A DNA stretch of 25,702 nt, taken from Alphaproteobacteria bacterium (lineage in GTDB: Bacteria > Pseudomonadota > Alphaproteobacteria > GCA-2731375). Positions 15,932-23,298 of this stretch are shown one piece after another. Below the pieces are notes generated by a model. That model did no database searches and had not been told where the DNA came from. It saw only the letters and a list, made by a program, of their open reading frames with translations. The stretch lies in NCBI GenBank assembly GCA_030746295.1, contig JASLMY010000040.1:1-25702 (forward strand), in the 5' to 3' direction. How positions within the stretch are numbered: position 1 is the stretch's first letter; each line of letters opens with the position of its first letter. The translations under genes and the position numbers were made by a program.

Positions 15932-16271
15932 AAGAGCGGATGACTTCGAGCGCCGCCGTGGCGACCTGGCCGCGCTCTCCGACGAAGCCTTGGAGACTCG
16001 GTTCTGGGAGTTGGTCGACCAGATCGTCGCCCCCCTGATCGCCGAGGCGCGCACCCACACCTCGCCTTCCATCGAGCGCTCGGTGCTGCTGCGCATGGGC
16101 TTCTCCAGCATCGAGGCCAAGGCGCTGGTCGACGGCCTCGCCGAGCGGGGACTTCTCGGAGAAGGCGCCGGGCGTCTGCTGCTGGAACTGGCCGAGACCG
16201 AGGAGATCACGGTGCGCGAGGCCGGCGAGGCCCTCATCGACGGCCGCCTCTGGGAGGCGCTCAGCCCATGA
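15918..16271 (+). CDS. oraS: D-ornithine 4,5-aminomutase, small subunit
   Basis: A 117-residue protein matching OraS in length and position. It is the helical small subunit needed with OraE for the B12- and PLP-dependent migration of the terminal amino group of D-ornithine. Family-like stretches are FERRRGDLAALSDEAL, PSIERSVLLRMGFSS and a C-terminal EALIDGRLWEAL. The ATG at 15918 has GGAGGA 8 nt upstream and overlaps the ortB end by 14 nt; a longer open frame begins inside ortB. It ends in an ATGA junction with oraE, so the two subunits are translationally coupled. Confidence 0.93.
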   Translation: MRLHERADDFERRRGDLAALSDEALETRFWELVDQIVAPLIAEARTHTSPSIERSVLLRMGFSSIEAKALVDGLAERGLLGEGAGRLLLELAETEEITVREAGEALIDGRLWEALSP

Positions 16272-18466
16272 AGCTCGACCCCGACAAGCCCCTCGACATC
16301 GCGGAGGTGCTGAGAGACCTGGACACCTACCGCCCCCGCCGCAAGGGCTGGGTCTGGCGCCGCCGGGTCGCGGACCAGGAGATCGGCCCCTTCGTCTATC
16401 GCGACAGCGCCGAGGGCCTGGCCCGCTCGGTGCCGCTGCCGGCGGCGCATGCCTTCGACGACATCGACCCTCAGTGCGATTTCGCCATCACCACCGAGAT
16501 CGCCTCGGGCCGCTTCGAGGACGATCTCCGGCGAATGCGCATGGCCGCCTGGCACGGCGCCGACCACATCATGGTCATCCGCACAACCGGCCAGTCTCAC
16601 ATCGACGGCCTGATCGAGGGCACGCCCGAGGGGGTCGGCGGCATCCCCGTCACCCGCAAGCAGATCCGCGCCACCCGCAAGGCGCTGGACGCGATCGAGG
16701 ACGAGGTCGGCCGGCCGATCGACTTCCACTCCTACGTCAGCGGCCTTGCCGGGCCCGACATCGCCGTCCTCTTCGCCGAGGAGGGCGTCAACGGCGCGCA
16801 TCAAGACCCGCAGTACAACACCCTCTACCGCGGCATCAACGTGCACCGCTCCTTCGTCGACGCGGCCGAGGCCAAGCGGATATTGGCGGATGCCGGCATC
16901 CTGCAACTGGACGGCGCCCACAACGCCAACGCCACCGCCAAGCAGGCCTGGAAGGTGACGCCCGAGCTCCTGGTCCAGCACGCCGTCAACACGGCCTACT
17001 CGCGCGCCGCCGGCATGCCGGACGATCTGATCGCGCTCTCCACGGTGCCGCCGCCGGCACCGCCGGCGCCCAAGCTCCGCCTCGACCTTCCTTATATGGT
17101 GGCACTCCGCGACCTCTTCGCCGGCTGCAGGTTCCGCGCCCAGCAGAACACCCGCTACATGATGGCCGATACAGCCGAGGCGACGGTGACGCATGTGCTC
17201 GACACGCTGCTGTCGCGCCTCACCTCGGCCGATATCCAGAGCACCATCACCCCCGACGAGGGCCGCAACATCCCCTGGCACTACAACAACGTCGCCGGCG
17301 TCAACGCGGCCCGGCAGACGCTGATGGGCGTCGACGGCTTGGCCGACGTCGTCGAGGTCCGCCGTGACGCGCCGGCGGTGAAGGAGGCGGCCCGCGAGAT
17401 CAAGGAGCGCGCCGTCCTCTTCCTGGAAGAGATCATCGCTGAGGGCGGCTACTACGCCGCCGTGGCGGCGGGCCAGTTCGTCGACTCAGGGTTCTTCCCC
17501 GAGCGCCGTGGCGACGGCATCGTCCGCGACGCGGAAGGCGGCGATGCCGCCGGCACGGTGGTGCCGCGCGCGCCCGGCTACGGGGCGCCCGTCTGCAGCC
17601 ACTTCGGCGACAACGTCTATGCCGAAGCCGAGGACAAGGCGTGCGATGCCTACGGAGGCTGCACGCTCTGCGATCCGGGCAAGATCCGCTATATCGACGA
17701 GGTCGACGATGAGGACACCGTCGCGCACCGCCTCGAGGTGCCGCTCGCCGAGCGCGCCCAGGGCCTGATCCGGCCCGAGGTCGAGAAGCACGGCGACGGC
17801 ATCGTCTGCGTCACCCTCTTCGTCCCCGCCGAACCCCGCATCGCCGAGGCCGCCGCACTGGAGATGGCAAGGGTCATGGGACTGCAAGCGCCGGAGGTCA
17901 TCAGCCGCCGCGTCATGCACCCGGCCGAGGGCAGCGTCTTCGAGGTCAAGGGCCGGCTCGACGTCGCCTTGAAGGCGGACGCGCTGTCGCTGCCCGAGAC
18001 GCCAGAGCCATTGCCGGAGGCCGAGATCGAGGACTGGGTGCGCCGCCACGAGGTCAATATCGTTGCCGCCACGGTGGGCGAGGACGAGCACTCCGTCGGC
18101 CTGCACGAGATCCTCGACATCAAGCACGGCGGCATCGAGAAGTACGGCTTCCTTTGCCACGACCTCGGCACCTCGACGACGCTGTCGGCCCTGCTCGACG
18201 CCGCCGAAGCGACGGGCGCCCGCGCCATCCTGATCTCGACCATCGTCACCCACGGCGGCGTGCACGAGCGCAGCATGCAGGCGCTGCACGACCTGGCGGT
18301 CCGCCGGGGGGTGCGCCAATCGCTGCTGCTGGTCGCCGGCGGCGCCATGGTGACCGACGATCTGGCCCGCGCCCACGGCATGGACGGGGGCTTCGGCCGC
18401 GGCACCACGGGACACGACGTCGCCAGCTTCCTCGTGCGCAAGCTCCACGCCATGCACAATCGGTGA
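16268..18466 (+). CDS. oraE: D-ornithine 4,5-aminomutase, large catalytic subunit (adenosylcobalamin and PLP)
   Basis: A 732-residue protein of the length expected for OraE. It converts D-ornithine to 2,4-diaminopentanoate by a radical 1,2-amino shift. The N-terminal two-thirds form the PLP-binding barrel. The C-terminal cobalamin domain has the base-off motif DEHSVG with cobalt-ligand H608, followed 11 residues later by K619 in LDIKHGGIEKYG, the lysine expected to hold PLP in the resting enzyme. TSTTLSALLDAA, ILISTIVTHGG and LLVAGGAM are typical of the B12 Rossmann domain. GGGAGG precedes the ATG. The cell must therefore make or import cobalamin; no such genes are in the window. Only 6 nt separate it from orr. 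Confidence 0.96.
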   Translation: MKLDPDKPLDIAEVLRDLDTYRPRRKGWVWRRRVADQEIGPFVYRDSAEGLARSVPLPAAHAFDDIDPQCDFAITTEIASGRFEDDLRRMRMAAWHGADHIMVIRTTGQSHIDGLIEGTPEGVGGIPVTRKQIRATRKALDAIEDEVGRPIDFHSYVSGLAGPDIAVLFAEEGVNGAHQDPQYNTLYRGINVHRSFVDAAEAKRILADAGILQLDGAHNANATAKQAWKVTPELLVQHAVNTAYSRAAGMPDDLIALSTVPPPAPPAPKLRLDLPYMVALRDLFAGCRFRAQQNTRYMMADTAEATVTHVLDTLLSRLTSADIQSTITPDEGRNIPWHYNNVAGVNAARQTLMGVDGLADVVEVRRDAPAVKEAAREIKERAVLFLEEIIAEGGYYAAVAAGQFVDSGFFPERRGDGIVRDAEGGDAAGTVVPRAPGYGAPVCSHFGDNVYAEAEDKACDAYGGCTLCDPGKIRYIDEVDDEDTVAHRLEVPLAERAQGLIRPEVEKHGDGIVCVTLFVPAEPRIAEAAALEMARVMGLQAPEVISRRVMHPAEGSVFEVKGRLDVALKADALSLPETPEPLPEAEIEDWVRRHEVNIVAATVGEDEHSVGLHEILDIKHGGIEKYGFLCHDLGTSTTLSALLDAAEATGARAILISTIVTHGGVHERSMQALHDLAVRRGVRQSLLLVAGGAMVTDDLARAHGMDGGFGRGTTGHDVASFLVRKLHAMHNR

Positions 18467-18472
18467 GCCCCC

Positions 18473-19585
18473 GTGGAGACGCCTTCCCTCTCGATCGACC
18501 TCGACGCCATCGAGGCCAACGCCCGCGCCGTCGTCAGCTTGTGCGCCGAGCACGGCATCACGGTCACCGGCGTCACCAAGGGGGTCTGCGGCGACGCGGA
18601 GATCGCCCGGGCCATGCTCCGGGGCGGCATCGGATCGCTCGCCGACTCCCGGCTCGAGAACGTCGCCCGGCTTCGGGCCGGCGGCATCGACGTGCCGATC
18701 ACGCTGCTGCGCCTGCCGCCGCTCAGCGCCGTCGCCGACGTGGTGACGGCGGTCGGCAGCAGCCTCAATTCCGAGCTAGCGGTCCTGGAAGGCCTCGCGC
18801 AAGCCGCGCAGCGCCGGGGCACGGTGCACGAGGTCGTCGTCATGGTCGACCTCGGCGACCTGCGCGAGGGGCTCTGGCCGGACGACGTCGTCCCCTTCGT
18901 CGCTCGGGCGACTGCGCTCCCCGGCATCCGCGTCGCCGGCCTCGGCACCAACCTCGCCTGCCTCGGCGGCGTCGCCCCCAGCGCCGACAACATGGCCCGG
19001 CTGGTGGCGCTGGCGGCAGAGATCGAGCGGAGCTGTCGCCTGACGCTCGATCTCGTCTCCGGCGTCAACTCCAGCGGCCTCGAACTGATGGCCACAGGCG
19101 CCATGCCGGCGCGCGTCAACCACGCCCGCATCGGCGAGGCGATCCTGCTGGGGCGCGAGACGCTGCATCGCCGGCCCTGGCCCGGCACCCGGCAGGACGC
19201 CTTCGAGCTCCGCGCCGAGATCCTCGAACGCAAGGCCAAGCCCTCCCTCCCCGTCGGCGAGCGGGCCGAGGACGCCTTCGGTCGCCGCCCCGCCTTCGAG
19301 GACCGGGGCGAGCGCGTCCGCGCCCTCCTCAACATCGGCCGCGAGGACGTCGACGTCGCCGGCCTGACGCCGCTCGATGCCGGCGTCGTCGTCCTCGGCG
19401 CCTCCAGCGGCTATCTGGTAGCGGACGTCACCGACGCGGACGCCGACGCCCAGGTCGGCGATGCGCTCGCCTTCCGGCCGAGCTACGGCGCCCTCCTCGC
19501 CGCCATGACCTCGGAGTACGTGAAGAAGCGGCCGATCCGGGGCGGCGCGCCTGTTGCGGCAGACGGAGGGCCAGCCTATGGCTGA
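18473..19585 (+). CDS. orr: Ornithine racemase
   Basis: A 370-residue PLP-dependent racemase of the alanine-racemase N-terminal barrel family, of the subgroup that interconverts L- and D-ornithine. The PLP lysine is K36 in GVTKGVCGD, a motif typical of Orr. NHARIGEAILLGRE and GASSGYLVADV are family-like segments. It supplies D-ornithine, the substrate of OraSE, and its presence completes the route from L-ornithine. The GTG start lies 6 nt after oraE with only a weak ribosome site, suggesting coupling. The end overlaps the alanine racemase gene by 8 nt. Confidence 0.93.
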   Translation: METPSLSIDLDAIEANARAVVSLCAEHGITVTGVTKGVCGDAEIARAMLRGGIGSLADSRLENVARLRAGGIDVPITLLRLPPLSAVADVVTAVGSSLNSELAVLEGLAQAAQRRGTVHEVVVMVDLGDLREGLWPDDVVPFVARATALPGIRVAGLGTNLACLGGVAPSADNMARLVALAAEIERSCRLTLDLVSGVNSSGLELMATGAMPARVNHARIGEAILLGRETLHRRPWPGTRQDAFELRAEILERKAKPSLPVGERAEDAFGRRPAFEDRGERVRALLNIGREDVDVAGLTPLDAGVVVLGASSGYLVADVTDADADAQVGDALAFRPSYGALLAAMTSEYVKKRPIRGGAPVAADGGPAYG

Positions 19586-20711
19586 CGATGCGCATCCGAC
19601 CGAGGCGTTGATCCACCTCGACCGCCTGACCCACAACATCCGCCTGCTTCAAGAAATCGCCGGCGGGCGGCCGCTCTGGCCCGCGATCAAGGCCAACGCC
19701 TACGGCCACGGGGCCGAGATCGTCGCCCGCCATCTGGTCGGGCTCGGCATCGACACTCTCTGCGTCGCCCACGTCTCCGAGGCCGCCGCGCTGCGCCGGG
19801 CCGGCATCGAGGCGGCCCTCATCACCCTCTCGGCGAGCCTACCGGCGCAAGCCCCGGCCATCGTCGCCACCGGCGTCGAGCCCACGGTCTGCACGGCCGA
19901 GACGGCAACCGCCCTCGCCGCCGAAGCGACACGCCAGGGGCGCGAGGTCGCCGTCCACCTCAAGGTCGACACCGGCATGGGCCGGGTCGGCATCCGGCCG
20001 GACGAGGTCCCGGCCTTTCTCGACCACTGCGACGGGCTCCCTAGTCTTCACGTCAAGGGCGTGATGAGCCACTTCGCCAGTGCCGACGAGGCCGACAAGA
20101 CTTATTCGGAGGCCCAGACGAAACGCTTCCTCTCCGTCGCCGAGGCGGCACGGGCGCGTGGCGTGGCGCTCTGCCACTTGGCGAACAGCGCCGGCATCTT
20201 CGACTTGGCCCAATCGCACCTCGACGCCGTCCGCCCCGGCATCGCCATCTACGGCCTGGCGCCCTCAGGCGACATCGCCAACCCGCGCGTCGCCGAGCTC
20301 CGCCCGGTCCTCGACTGGACGAGCCGCATCACTTACCTGAAAGAAGTGCCCGCCGGCACCGGCCTCAGCTACGGCCACAGCTTCCACACCGAGCACCCCT
20401 CGCTGATCGCCACCATCCCCGTCGGCTACGGCGACGGCCTGCATCGCGGGCTCTCGAACCGCTGCTCGTTCCTCGTCCACGGCAGGCCCTGCCCCCAAGT
20501 CGGCCGCATCACCATGGACCAGAGCCTGATCGACGTCACCGCGCTGCGCGGTCAAGCCGCCCTCGGCGACGAAGTGGCGATCATCGGCCGTCAGGGCGAG
20601 GCGACCGCCACCGCCGACGAATTCGCCGCCACCCTCGACACCATCAACTACGAAATCGTCACCGCCATTGCCGCCCGCGTCCTCCGCCGCGCCGTCGACG
20701 GCATTGCTTGA
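19578..20711 (+). CDS. alr: Alanine racemase
   Basis: A 377-residue two-domain alanine racemase with PLP lysine K38 in AIKANAYGHG and the opposite catalytic tyrosine Y265 in GLSYGHSF, both near the numbering of classical Alr. KVDTGMGRVG and SHFASADE are standard core motifs. The ATG at 19578 has GGAGGG upstream and overlaps orr by 8 nt, making it the last gene of the operon. OrtAB is known to yield D-alanine, so this enzyme probably converts that product to L-alanine for further catabolism, besides or instead of serving peptidoglycan. A broader-specificity racemase cannot be excluded. Confidence 0.92.
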   Translation: MADDAHPTEALIHLDRLTHNIRLLQEIAGGRPLWPAIKANAYGHGAEIVARHLVGLGIDTLCVAHVSEAAALRRAGIEAALITLSASLPAQAPAIVATGVEPTVCTAETATALAAEATRQGREVAVHLKVDTGMGRVGIRPDEVPAFLDHCDGLPSLHVKGVMSHFASADEADKTYSEAQTKRFLSVAEAARARGVALCHLANSAGIFDLAQSHLDAVRPGIAIYGLAPSGDIANPRVAELRPVLDWTSRITYLKEVPAGTGLSYGHSFHTEHPSLIATIPVGYGDGLHRGLSNRCSFLVHGRPCPQVGRITMDQSLIDVTALRGQAALGDEVAIIGRQGEATATADEFAATLDTINYEIVTAIAARVLRRAVDGIA

Positions 20712-20752
20712 GGCGAGCAATCGAACCGACCCGAGAGAAGGTGGACCTTGGT

Positions 20753-20790
20753 GTCTTTGCGAGCGAACGAAGAGAGCGTGGCAATCTAGG
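20753..20790. repeat. Degenerate copy of a short dispersed repeat (TTGCGAGCG...GCAATCTAGG type)
   Basis: The segment contains TTTGCGAGCGAACGA and, after a short spacer, AGCGTGGCAATCTAGGG. It resembles a short repeat that I recall in intergenic DNA of several proteobacteria and other bacteria (TTGCGAGCGAAGCGAAGCAATC-like). It lies between alr and the protease gene. No second copy was seen in this window. Confidence 0.35.
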
Positions 20791-20934
20791 GGATCTCGAT
20801 GGCATGCCTCGATTTCAAGGCTCATCACGCCGCTCCTGAATGGCCGCGCTCGCGTTGCTCGCTCGCCATGACGGCCGACCCATTGCGGCCTGGAAGCGAG
20901 CCGCTGCGCCTCGGGCCGGTCGGCGTGCTAAGGT

Positions 20935-20971
20935 GCCCCTGAGGCTGAACAAGTAGCAGAATCTCAGGGGC
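20935..20971 (+). promoter_or_regulatory. 9-bp inverted repeat upstream of the protease gene, overlapping its ribosome-binding region
   Basis: GCCCCTGAG (20935-20943) pairs perfectly with CTCAGGGGC (20963-20971) around a 19-nt loop. The right arm contains most of the AGGGGCGAGG purine stretch before the ATG at 20979. In RNA, the stem could hide the ribosome site. A TAAGGT just upstream (20929-20934) might be a -10 element; if so, only part of the left arm is transcribed and a DNA operator is likelier. Confidence 0.35.
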
Positions 20972-20978
20972 GAGGCCG

Positions 20979-22055
20979 ATGCGGGGCGGGATGGGCGGGG
21001 CGTTGAAAGGGACACGGGCGGTGAGCGCGGCACTGGCGGCGGTCCTGGTGCTAGCGCTCGCCCACGCAACCCGGGCGGCCGAGCCCGCCCCGGCGCTGGA
21101 GGACCTCTTCGAGGCGGTGAACGGCTCGGTGGTGCTGGTCCGCACCTTCGAGCATATGCGGGTCGCCCGCGACGGCGTCGCCCTGGTGCCGGTGACGGAC
21201 CTGGGCTCGGGCGTGCTGATCTCCAAGGCTGGCGACGTCTTGACCGCGGCGCATCTGGTGCAGGTCGCCGACGTGGTCCGGGTCGAGTTTGCCGACGGCA
21301 CCGGGGTCGGCGCAAAGGTCGTCGCCTCCGACCCGGCGGCGGACTTGGCGCTTCTGCGCCTGGAGCGCGTACCCGAGGACGCCGTGATCGCGACGCTCGG
21401 CGATTCCGATGCCGTCCGGGTCGGCCAGCGGGTCGTCGTCATCGGCGCCCCCTACGGCCTCAGCCACAACCTGACCGTGGGCCACGTCAGCGCCCGCCAT
21501 CCGCCGGGCACGCCCGGCCAGCCGCTCTTCTTCGCCGAATTGTTCCAGGCCGACGTCGCCATCCATCGCGGCAACTCCGGCGGGCCGATGTTCGACATGA
21601 AGGGCGAGGTGGTCGGCGTCGTCAGCTACATGCTGAGCCAGTCCGGCAGCTTCGAGGGCGTCGGCTTCGCCATCACCGCGAAGTCTATTCGCGAGCTGCT
21701 GCTGGAGCGCCGCTCGCCCTGGAGCGGCATCACCGTCTTGAGCCTCGACCCGACATTGGCCGAGATCCTGAACCTGCCACAAGCCTCGGGCTTGCTGGTC
21801 CAGCGGGTGGCGGCGGGCTCGCCGGGGGCACGCCTCGGCCTCCTGCCGAGCTACATGCCGGCCAGGATCGGCGATCGCGAGCTCCGGCTCGGCGGCGACA
21901 TCATCCTCGAGGTCGACGGCATCACCGCCGGCACGCCTGAATCCTATGCCGAGCTCCGCCGCCACATCGCCGAAATCGAGACGGGCCAGACCATCACCGT
22001 CAAGGTGCTGCGCCAAGGCAAGATCATCGAGCTCAAGACCGTCCGCGAGGAGTGA
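20979..22055 (+). CDS. Exported HtrA/DegP-like serine protease with PDZ domain
   Basis: A 358-residue trypsin-fold protease of the S1C type. Residues ~12-33 form a signal peptide or anchor. The triad is H92 in LTAAHLV, D122 in PAADLALL and S200 in GNSGGPMF, so it should be active. Residues ~255-355 form one PDZ domain (GLLVQRVAAGSPGARLGL, LGGDIILEVDGI). It probably degrades or processes misfolded envelope proteins in the periplasm, although a specific processing role is possible. It has one PDZ domain, like DegS, rather than the two of DegP. An inverted repeat covers its ribosome-binding region. It converges on the small hypothetical gene. Confidence 0.92.
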   Translation: MRGGMGGALKGTRAVSAALAAVLVLALAHATRAAEPAPALEDLFEAVNGSVVLVRTFEHMRVARDGVALVPVTDLGSGVLISKAGDVLTAAHLVQVADVVRVEFADGTGVGAKVVASDPAADLALLRLERVPEDAVIATLGDSDAVRVGQRVVVIGAPYGLSHNLTVGHVSARHPPGTPGQPLFFAELFQADVAIHRGNSGGPMFDMKGEVVGVVSYMLSQSGSFEGVGFAITAKSIRELLLERRSPWSGITVLSLDPTLAEILNLPQASGLLVQRVAAGSPGARLGLLPSYMPARIGDRELRLGGDIILEVDGITAGTPESYAELRRHIAEIETGQTITVKVLRQGKIIELKTVREE

Positions 22056-22072
22056 GCCGGCACCGCCTCGGT

Positions 22073-22354
22073 TCATTCGCCGACATAGGAACCGTCCGGC
22101 GTCAGGATGAAATCCTCACCGAGTGGCGAAAAGGCGGACCATCCACCATCGTCGACGCCACCCGAGACGCAGATATCGCCGTCGGGCTTGTGATCCCAAT
22201 ACACCTGGATCTCGATCTGGAAGTTGGGACCATCCAAATTCTCGATCTCAAAGACGTTGTTCCGGCCGATCAGATGCTTGAGCTCCGCGTAGGATTTGGC
22301 GCGGTAGGGCCGAAGCGCCTCCGACAAAACGGCGCGTGCCTTTTCCTTGTCCAT
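22073..22354 (-). CDS. Small conserved-looking hypothetical protein
   Basis: A 93-residue, acidic, probably cytoplasmic protein without signal or membrane segments. It begins with a basic helix (MDKEKARAVLSEALRPYR, SYAELKHLI) and continues as beta-rich sequence (FQIEIQVYWDHKP, DICVSGGVDDGGWSAF, FILTPDGSYVGE). I recall similar short uncharacterised proteins with the VDDGGW...PDGSFVGE end in planctomycetes and cyanobacteria, but cannot check this. The start has only a weak G-rich ribosome site. It is convergent with the protease and divergent from the enoyl-CoA hydratase gene. The base composition is slightly less GC-rich than its neighbours, which may hint at transfer. Confidence 0.75.
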   Translation of the reverse strand: MDKEKARAVLSEALRPYRAKSYAELKHLIGRNNVFEIENLDGPNFQIEIQVYWDHKPDGDICVSGGVDDGGWSAFSPLGEDFILTPDGSYVGE

Positions 22355-22446
22355 AGGACGCCCCCTGGTAGACCGACGGGAGAATGATAGCAGAGGAGTT
22401 TGAGTCAGATCCCAACGAGGCGCGGCAGCGACGACGATGCCTGCCG

Positions 22447-22476
22447 GTTGACAGGCCCGGCCCCGATCGCGGGTAA
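22447..22476 (+). promoter_or_regulatory. Sigma70-type promoter of the enoyl-CoA hydratase / MetE-core operon
   Basis: A perfect -35 TTGACA (22447-22452) is followed after 18 nt by GGTAAT (22471-22476), matching four of six -10 positions. Transcription would start near 22483, leaving a ~33-nt leader with GAGGAGGG before the ATG at 22516. Confidence 0.45.
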
Positions 22477-22515
22477 TCCGGTGACGAGAGCGCTGTCGGC
22501 GGCGAGGAGGGCGAG

Positions 22516-23298
22516 ATGGGTTACGAGAACATTCGGATAGAGCGCGACGGGCCGGCGCTCGTCGTCACCTTCGACCGGCCGTCGGCGCGGAACGCGATCT
22601 CGACGGCGACCATGGACGAGATCGCGGAGGCGCTGGCGGACGCAGAGGCGGACGACGCCGTTCGCGCCGTCGTCTTCACCGGCGGCAGCGACTATTTCTC
22701 CGCCGGCGCCGACCTGAACGACGCGCTGGCCATCGACGGTGCCAAGGACGGGCACGTCTACTTCCGGCGCTGGCACCGGCTGACGGCGCTGTTGGAGAAC
22801 CACGCGAAGCCGGTGATCGCCGCCATCGAGGGCTTCTGCATGACCGGCGGCTTGGAGTTCGCACTCGCCTGCGACATCCGCGTCGCTGCTGAGGGTGCGA
22901 CCTTCACCATCACCAGCTCGCGCATCGGCACCGTCGCCGGCGCCGGCGGCACCCAGCGACTGCCGCGCCTCGTCGGTGCCGGCAAGGCCCTGGAGATCCT
23001 GTTCTCGGCCGAGCCGATCGGCGCCGAGGAGGCGCACCGGATCGGCCTCGTCAACCGCCTCGCGCCCAAGGGCGAAGCGCTGACCGTCGCCAAGGAATTG
23101 GCGGCGCTCTATGCCGAGCGGGCGCCGCTCAGCCTCGCCTTCGCCAAGCGGGCCGTCTACCGCGGCCTCGACATGGACCTGGCCTCGGGGCTCGAGTTCG
23201 AGGCGTTTCTCGTCAACACCATCTACGGCACCGAGGACCGGACCGAAGGCATCACCGCCTTCCTGGAAAAGCGCCCGGCGGCGTTCAAGGGTCGCTGA
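22516..23298 (+). CDS. Enoyl-CoA hydratase/isomerase family protein
   Basis: A 260-residue crotonase-fold acyl-CoA enzyme. The oxyanion-hole segment SAGADL (62-67) and the GGLEFALACD helix (111-120, with E114) are typical, as is GAGGTQRLPRLVG. At the position of the second catalytic glutamate of true hydratases (20 residues after E114) there is S134 (FTITSSRIG). Classical hydration is therefore doubtful, and isomerase, thioesterase or lyase activity is possible. GAGGAGGG precedes the ATG. The stop overlaps the start of the next gene by one base (TGATG), so the two are co-translated. Confidence 0.9.
   Translation: MGYENIRIERDGPALVVTFDRPSARNAISTATMDEIAEALADAEADDAVRAVVFTGGSDYFSAGADLNDALAIDGAKDGHVYFRRWHRLTALLENHAKPVIAAIEGFCMTGGLEFALACDIRVAAEGATFTITSSRIGTVAGAGGTQRLPRLVGAGKALEILFSAEPIGAEEAHRIGLVNRLAPKGEALTVAKELAALYAERAPLSLAFAKRAVYRGLDMDLASGLEFEAFLVNTIYGTEDRTEGITAFLEKRPAAFKGR

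Noticed and set aside
17689..19335. Long minus-strand open frame (about 548 codons) opposite oraE and orr
   Set aside because: Ser/Arg/Ala-rich shadow of two strongly recognised genes; no ribosome site or family motif.
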